From positions 1 to 9,581 of the forward strand of contig JAPHTL010000190.1 in NCBI GenBank assembly GCA_026193355.1: a stretch of 9,581 nt of DNA, written 5' to 3'. Shown here in pieces: positions 9,001 through 9,581 of the stretch (the first letter of the stretch is position 1; each line of letters starts with the position of its first letter). The notes below the pieces were generated by a model that ran no database searches, was not told the origin of the DNA, and was given only the letters and a program-made list of their open reading frames with translations. The DNA comes from Rhodospirillales bacterium. Lineage in GTDB: Bacteria > Pseudomonadota > Alphaproteobacteria > Rhodospirillales > JAPHTL01. The translations under genes and the position numbers were made by a program.

Positions 9001-9581
9001 GGAAAACGGAACATCACCCTGAAGACATCCGAGGGTCGCGACGTCACCATTCCCGTCGAGAAGGAAACCCTCGGCAAGGAAGGCTTCACCAGCAACGTCC
9101 ACGTGAAAGGCGATGATCCCGGCAAGGTCGTGCGAATCACCAATATCCAGAAAACACCGGTCGGGCATGCGCTGGACGAACTGGGGCGCCGGGTGATCGA
9201 GGGCAAGGCCGGCGCGAAGGTCGACCGCAACGTAATCGACATCGTGGAGCGCAGCGACAGCTACGTCGTCACTGCAGCCGACGGCACACCCGTCTCGCAC
9301 ATCGAGATCAACCGCAAGGTCGGTGAAATGGCGGACACGACCATCGCCAAGAACGGCGGCAAGATGACGCCGGGCCAGTTGACCGCGTTCGACAAGGCGA
9401 ACCGGGAACTGAACCGCAACGGCTTCGTCTGGCTTGATAACAAGCCGGACAACTACGCCTTCGAACGGATCGGGGATACAGGCGACAACTGGAAGGTGAC
9501 GGTGGTCGATCCGGGCGGCATCGTGCCGGTCAAGAGCGTCGGTGGCCGCCCCGCGGCGGAAGTCGCCCGCGACATCCAGCG
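3046..9581 (+). CDS. Giant exported coiled-coil protein with kinase-like C-terminus, 3' end outside window
   Basis: The frame is open from 2992 to the window end; at least 2,178 residues from GTG 3046 (an upstream ATT at 3010 is the alternative). I recognise no named family for the whole. Seen in order: signal peptide, cut likely after GVQA (residue 34); Pro/Thr-rich stalk (35-245); charged helix plus the module shared with the small exported protein (268-321); Lys/Glu-rich helix between two CX4C pairs (335-465); long coiled coils (~466-945); Ala/Pro linker (~946-1035); Ala-rich coiled coil (~1040-1260); a Trp-containing globular patch (~1266-1310); further coil (to ~1510); a Gly/Ala-rich hydrophobic region (~1566-1750); proline-rich tandem repeats (1756-1930); and a kinase-like region (from ~2008). 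The mature part has only four cysteines. It follows the CsgG-like gene by 69 nt with no terminator, so it is probably the exported substrate. The layout (export signal, long stalk, compact tip) resembles large polymorphic toxins or adhesins; that role is inferred. Confidence 0.9.
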   Translation, partial: MTGPCEWNRKQAGVWSFTGALLFGLVLNVSGVQAQTSTQQYRAPSTVIQSAPSTPSVVKTPTLPTYGTPGIATQARPATQATQAQQYIQPGTRTPTINQPPTIVIPSDTPTVVRPPTTTTPTYTPPTIVKPAPTAPGTVTGMPAMPGGAMPNPGTTTGTVIKPPTTGVVTPPTAPATVTGTPTINQPPTIAVPGGTTSTPTPPPPSTATSEPTPPPIATDKPEEAPPEKPASAEEPPPEEAPSQPASVDDAAERARKEAEARAKHEAAKAAREGSKARAKSGMGYGDVQPIDGLGGPSVVSDPGVSMDTINLLGALVKKQQEGRPGIASGDGGQCFGDLCKGAAGKAKKKAEEELEKQKKKAKEAAEEEAEKKKKKIKDKKDKAKKAKDKRDKKKKRSKESKAKEDLEDKLKEQGEKLNEEGEELDKRGTKLKGDREMREEEERRLRKEEGDLRKNDPNCRSAECKAKQAERAKNSRAINDLSKAEGRLQADMAKFQGQVQDYQRDADRLEKMKDRGIGMTKDEFRSHQADKIDQAARQQVGQLEQDLQKLKDQQLELREKGGSGSKQDAAIQREIDRLNGNLDQARDMASKAGEQAVKAKAYELGLKEEYDNYAKAKTQIGGQIAVQEAANKLAEQELKISDARKAGASKAELDAMNEQAKGLEAKLNEAKKHGGEGKGLQEAVDTFVNDFREMQSLERLTDTQLAERIDILDAADRRIDQAVDGAGGKVAEGSGAAYDRFDQLQKQKAAAEQKLSDMDKAMEDAMQRGPVFADGYREAREQTLNDIATAEQELQKFAPLSDAESLARGVTAMNDAINDYAKGLPRGPDGKIDEAKLGQQVQVVGQAQMELSRMAGEMEGLEAKGGNLSPKEKARLEALRKATGEMTASLKEMGIDATVADGKVSVEATSLGGAVTWNAARESVAGMVDQINTTKQKVASLQNKPPPKDLMAKPGQAAAPPAQQMAAAVGATHERAKPTPPAQAAPLTPATGAAAVAQEIQGHAAKATAAAAGMVQTAAATGTPRPRPPATAPVGSADMKTLRDKAAQARDDARKKFQAARTAKQDAEAAKEEAAEAARDAEEAGKAADTYGKTRKRQAGEWNELADSSAQRADNMREQAEAIEDKAAKARKAAQRYETVAGQTNDTTLANNARQAAANAREDAAKLESQAADKRREAQKEDAEAKERAAHGNAIAEEVKKLDADAASKEAEAKKKAAEAASRIEAAKTADVAAAKATEVAAEQDQALRAEQQKTFGAMLENPPSSTFWSDMKSGERAQWMRDNVPNWDNLSIDEQVRILRVTDYSEARSQAIDAGNALDRFVKDKNFTEEGLTQRAEEIKTMQRQLAEAKDELLLSAEDQQKIRGLEGKIRVAKGKLAADIKEFDRLRDEAITSSREVARQQWGLDEKAREREVQRRVDRLAEAKGQLKLAEAAAETRDKAFIERMSEERKAMRAATARGDSSAAAKHREAIERLEAAQNEMRTLDASNIRTLEKIVESKRGELVHDSLVDGLYEIGDEDAIERRAEQRMTDKNLVGDALTRQNENIRTAVNAVDVKGDDFSVSGAVLEVYDRTTVRLATDAGMTYGVAKGAVKGLVGLGKLVVWEPIDSIGETAEMGMELVFGARTNFFGTDNQDFVDQVIDDPGSMGMNMVLGLGKEIYDTGQAVVRIGEAQEAKSAGHAFEAATKVGEFIGENFVDPTILIGGVGKLGKLAKVAEVAAETARVADKASDVLRAAERGAEAAADLSKATTKLPPPSTAGTAAELAETVRLPPPATKGTAAELAGTVHMPPPTKGATAAELAETLNLPPPATKGTAAELAGTAHMPPPGTAAIEDLTKTVRIPPPAVAGAGDLAKAAPMPTGTKKLPPPDLPPPGTQKLPPSELPPNVTQRLPPPDLPPPGTQRLPPSELPPNVTQRLPPPGTGKLPPPEPPNAFGATAAAAEDVTGTVRLKPQGAPSPAPAPKPMPSGKKTAVVTDIVEEGGKRNITLKTSEGRDVTIPVEKETLGKEGFTSNVHVKGDDPGKVVRITNIQKTPVGHALDELGRRVIEGKAGAKVDRNVIDIVERSDSYVVTAADGTPVSHIEINRKVGEMADTTIAKNGGKMTPGQLTAFDKANRELNRNGFVWLDNKPDNYAFERIGDTGDNWKVTVVDPGGIVPVKSVGGRPAAEVARDIQ
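3325..3624 (+). repeat. Pro/Thr-rich stalk with a repeated 13-residue motif
   Basis: Within the stalk of the giant protein, TPTINQPPTIVIP (3325-3363) recurs as TPTINQPPTIAVP (3586-3624), 11 of 13 identical. Between them lie related phrases such as APGTVTGMP and IKPPTTGVV. This low-complexity region probably forms an extended spacer after the signal peptide. Confidence 0.7.
3847..4008 (+). other. Shared module, copy in the giant protein
   Basis: Residues 268-321 of the giant protein, corresponding to residues 47-101 of the small exported protein. It begins AKAAREGSKARAKSGMGY and ends LGALVKKQQ. It lies just before the first cysteine pair, close to the N-terminal end of the mature protein, a position that would suit recognition by the export machinery or by the small protein (inference). 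Confidence 0.65.
4048..4440 (+). other. Lys/Glu-rich helix bracketed by two CX4C pairs
   Basis: Residues 335-465. The pairs are Cys335-FGDL-Cys340 and Cys460-RSAE-Cys465. Between them lies a ~110-residue segment made almost only of Lys, Glu, Asp, Ala and Arg, likely a long single helix or coiled coil. These are the only four cysteines in the mature part visible here, suggesting disulfide clamps or cross-links outside the cytoplasm (inference). Confidence 0.7.
7801..8310 (+). other. Gly/Ala-rich hydrophobic region resembling polymorphic-toxin pre-toxin segments
   Basis: Residues ~1586-1755 leave the charged coiled-coil composition and become Gly/Ala/Val-rich, with MTYGVAKGAVKGLVGLGKLV, MVLGLGKEIYD and FVDPTILIGGVGKLGKLAKV, then an Ala-rich helical tail (AETARVADKASDVLRAAERG). 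Such Gly-rich hydrophobic stretches followed by Ala/Lys helices occur just before the C-terminal toxin tip in many polymorphic toxins. The resemblance is by style and position, not a defined motif. Confidence 0.45.
8311..8628 (+). repeat. 18-codon proline-rich tandem repeats
   Basis: Four 18-codon units start at 8311, 8365, 8419 and 8473, with the consensus LPPPATKGTAAELAxTVx. Two degenerate 17-codon units follow at 8527 and 8578. Odd units carry ET and even units GT before the end, so there is also a two-unit (108-nt) pattern, with units 2 and 4 being nearly identical. It probably forms a flexible or polyproline spacer in the giant protein. Confidence 0.85.
8650..8805 (+). repeat. 13-codon proline-rich tandem repeats
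   Basis: Four 13-codon (39-nt) units start at 8650, 8689, 8728 and 8767, and a partial fifth starts at 8806. Two unit types alternate: LPPPDLPPPGTQK/R and LPPSELPPNVTQR, giving a 78-nt higher-order repeat present twice. DNA identity between the two 78-nt copies is high but not perfect, with differences mostly at third codon positions. It continues the spacer between the hydrophobic region and the kinase-like tip. Confidence 0.85.
9067..9581 (+). other. Protein-kinase-like domain, C-terminus cut by window edge
   Basis: Residues ~2008-2178 of the giant protein carry kinase landmarks in the right order. LGKEGFTSNV (2009-2018) resembles a Gly-rich loop, and KVVRIT (2027-2032) sits at the beta-3 position, with Arg2030 where Lys is usual. 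A helix follows with Glu2045 and Glu2052 as alpha-C candidates. WLDNKPDN (2129-2136) matches the catalytic loop with Asp2131, Lys2133 and Asn2136 at exactly the D-x-K-x-x-N spacing. VVDPGG (2153-2158) would be the metal-binding D-F-G equivalent (Asp2155). The remainder is outside the window. A kinase-like fold is well supported by pattern; whether it is an active protein kinase, another phosphotransferase or a toxin is not known. Confidence 0.7.

Noticed and set aside
8323..9300. 325- and 275-codon minus-strand frames opposite the repeat region
   Set aside because: They are shadows of the proline-rich repeats of the giant gene; Gly/Arg-rich composition mirrors the Pro codons.
3046..9581. Classical type V autotransporter or two-partner secretion exoprotein
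   Set aside because: No filamentous-haemagglutinin-type TPS domain, beta-helix repeats or ESPR-type extended signal peptide is visible, and the body is coiled-coil. The true C-terminus is unseen, so a terminal barrel cannot be fully excluded.

Overview
The window is GC-rich with no tRNA, rRNA, CRISPR array or insertion sequence. Codon use, the paired hydroxypyruvate isomerase and MOFRL-type glycerate kinase genes, and signal-peptide style suggest an alphaproteobacterium, perhaps Rhodospirillales or Rhodobacterales. This is an inference from protein flavour, not a database result.

Left part (1-1118, minus strand): two co-directional metabolic genes, hydroxypyruvate isomerase (hyi) and the 5' end of a glycerate 2-kinase, 33 nt apart. 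They look like part of a glyoxylate/tartronate-semialdehyde/glycerate operon that continues off the left edge.

Middle and right (1339-9581, plus strand): a divergent, apparently co-transcribed set of three exported proteins. (1) A small exported protein of 192 aa. (2) A 338-aa CsgG/HfaB-family protein, i.e. a relative of the curli secretion channel, but with no lipoprotein cysteine. (3) A giant open frame of at least 2,178 codons that runs off the right edge. The giant protein has a signal peptide, a Pro/Thr-rich stalk, a short module also found in the small first protein, two CX4C cysteine pairs flanking a Lys/Glu-rich helix, long coiled coils, and a Gly/Ala-rich hydrophobic segment like those in polymorphic toxins. 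These are followed by two sets of proline-rich tandem repeats and a C-terminal region with the signature of a protein-kinase-like fold (a Gly-rich-loop-like segment, then D-x-K-x-x-N, then D-P-G).

Working model (inference): the three proteins form one export system. The CsgG-like protein would be the outer-membrane conduit or anchor, the small protein an accessory or adaptor that shares a recognition module with the cargo, and the giant protein a surface-exposed or released filamentous effector with a kinase-like tip. The 3' end of the giant gene, and any immunity gene behind it, lie outside the window.
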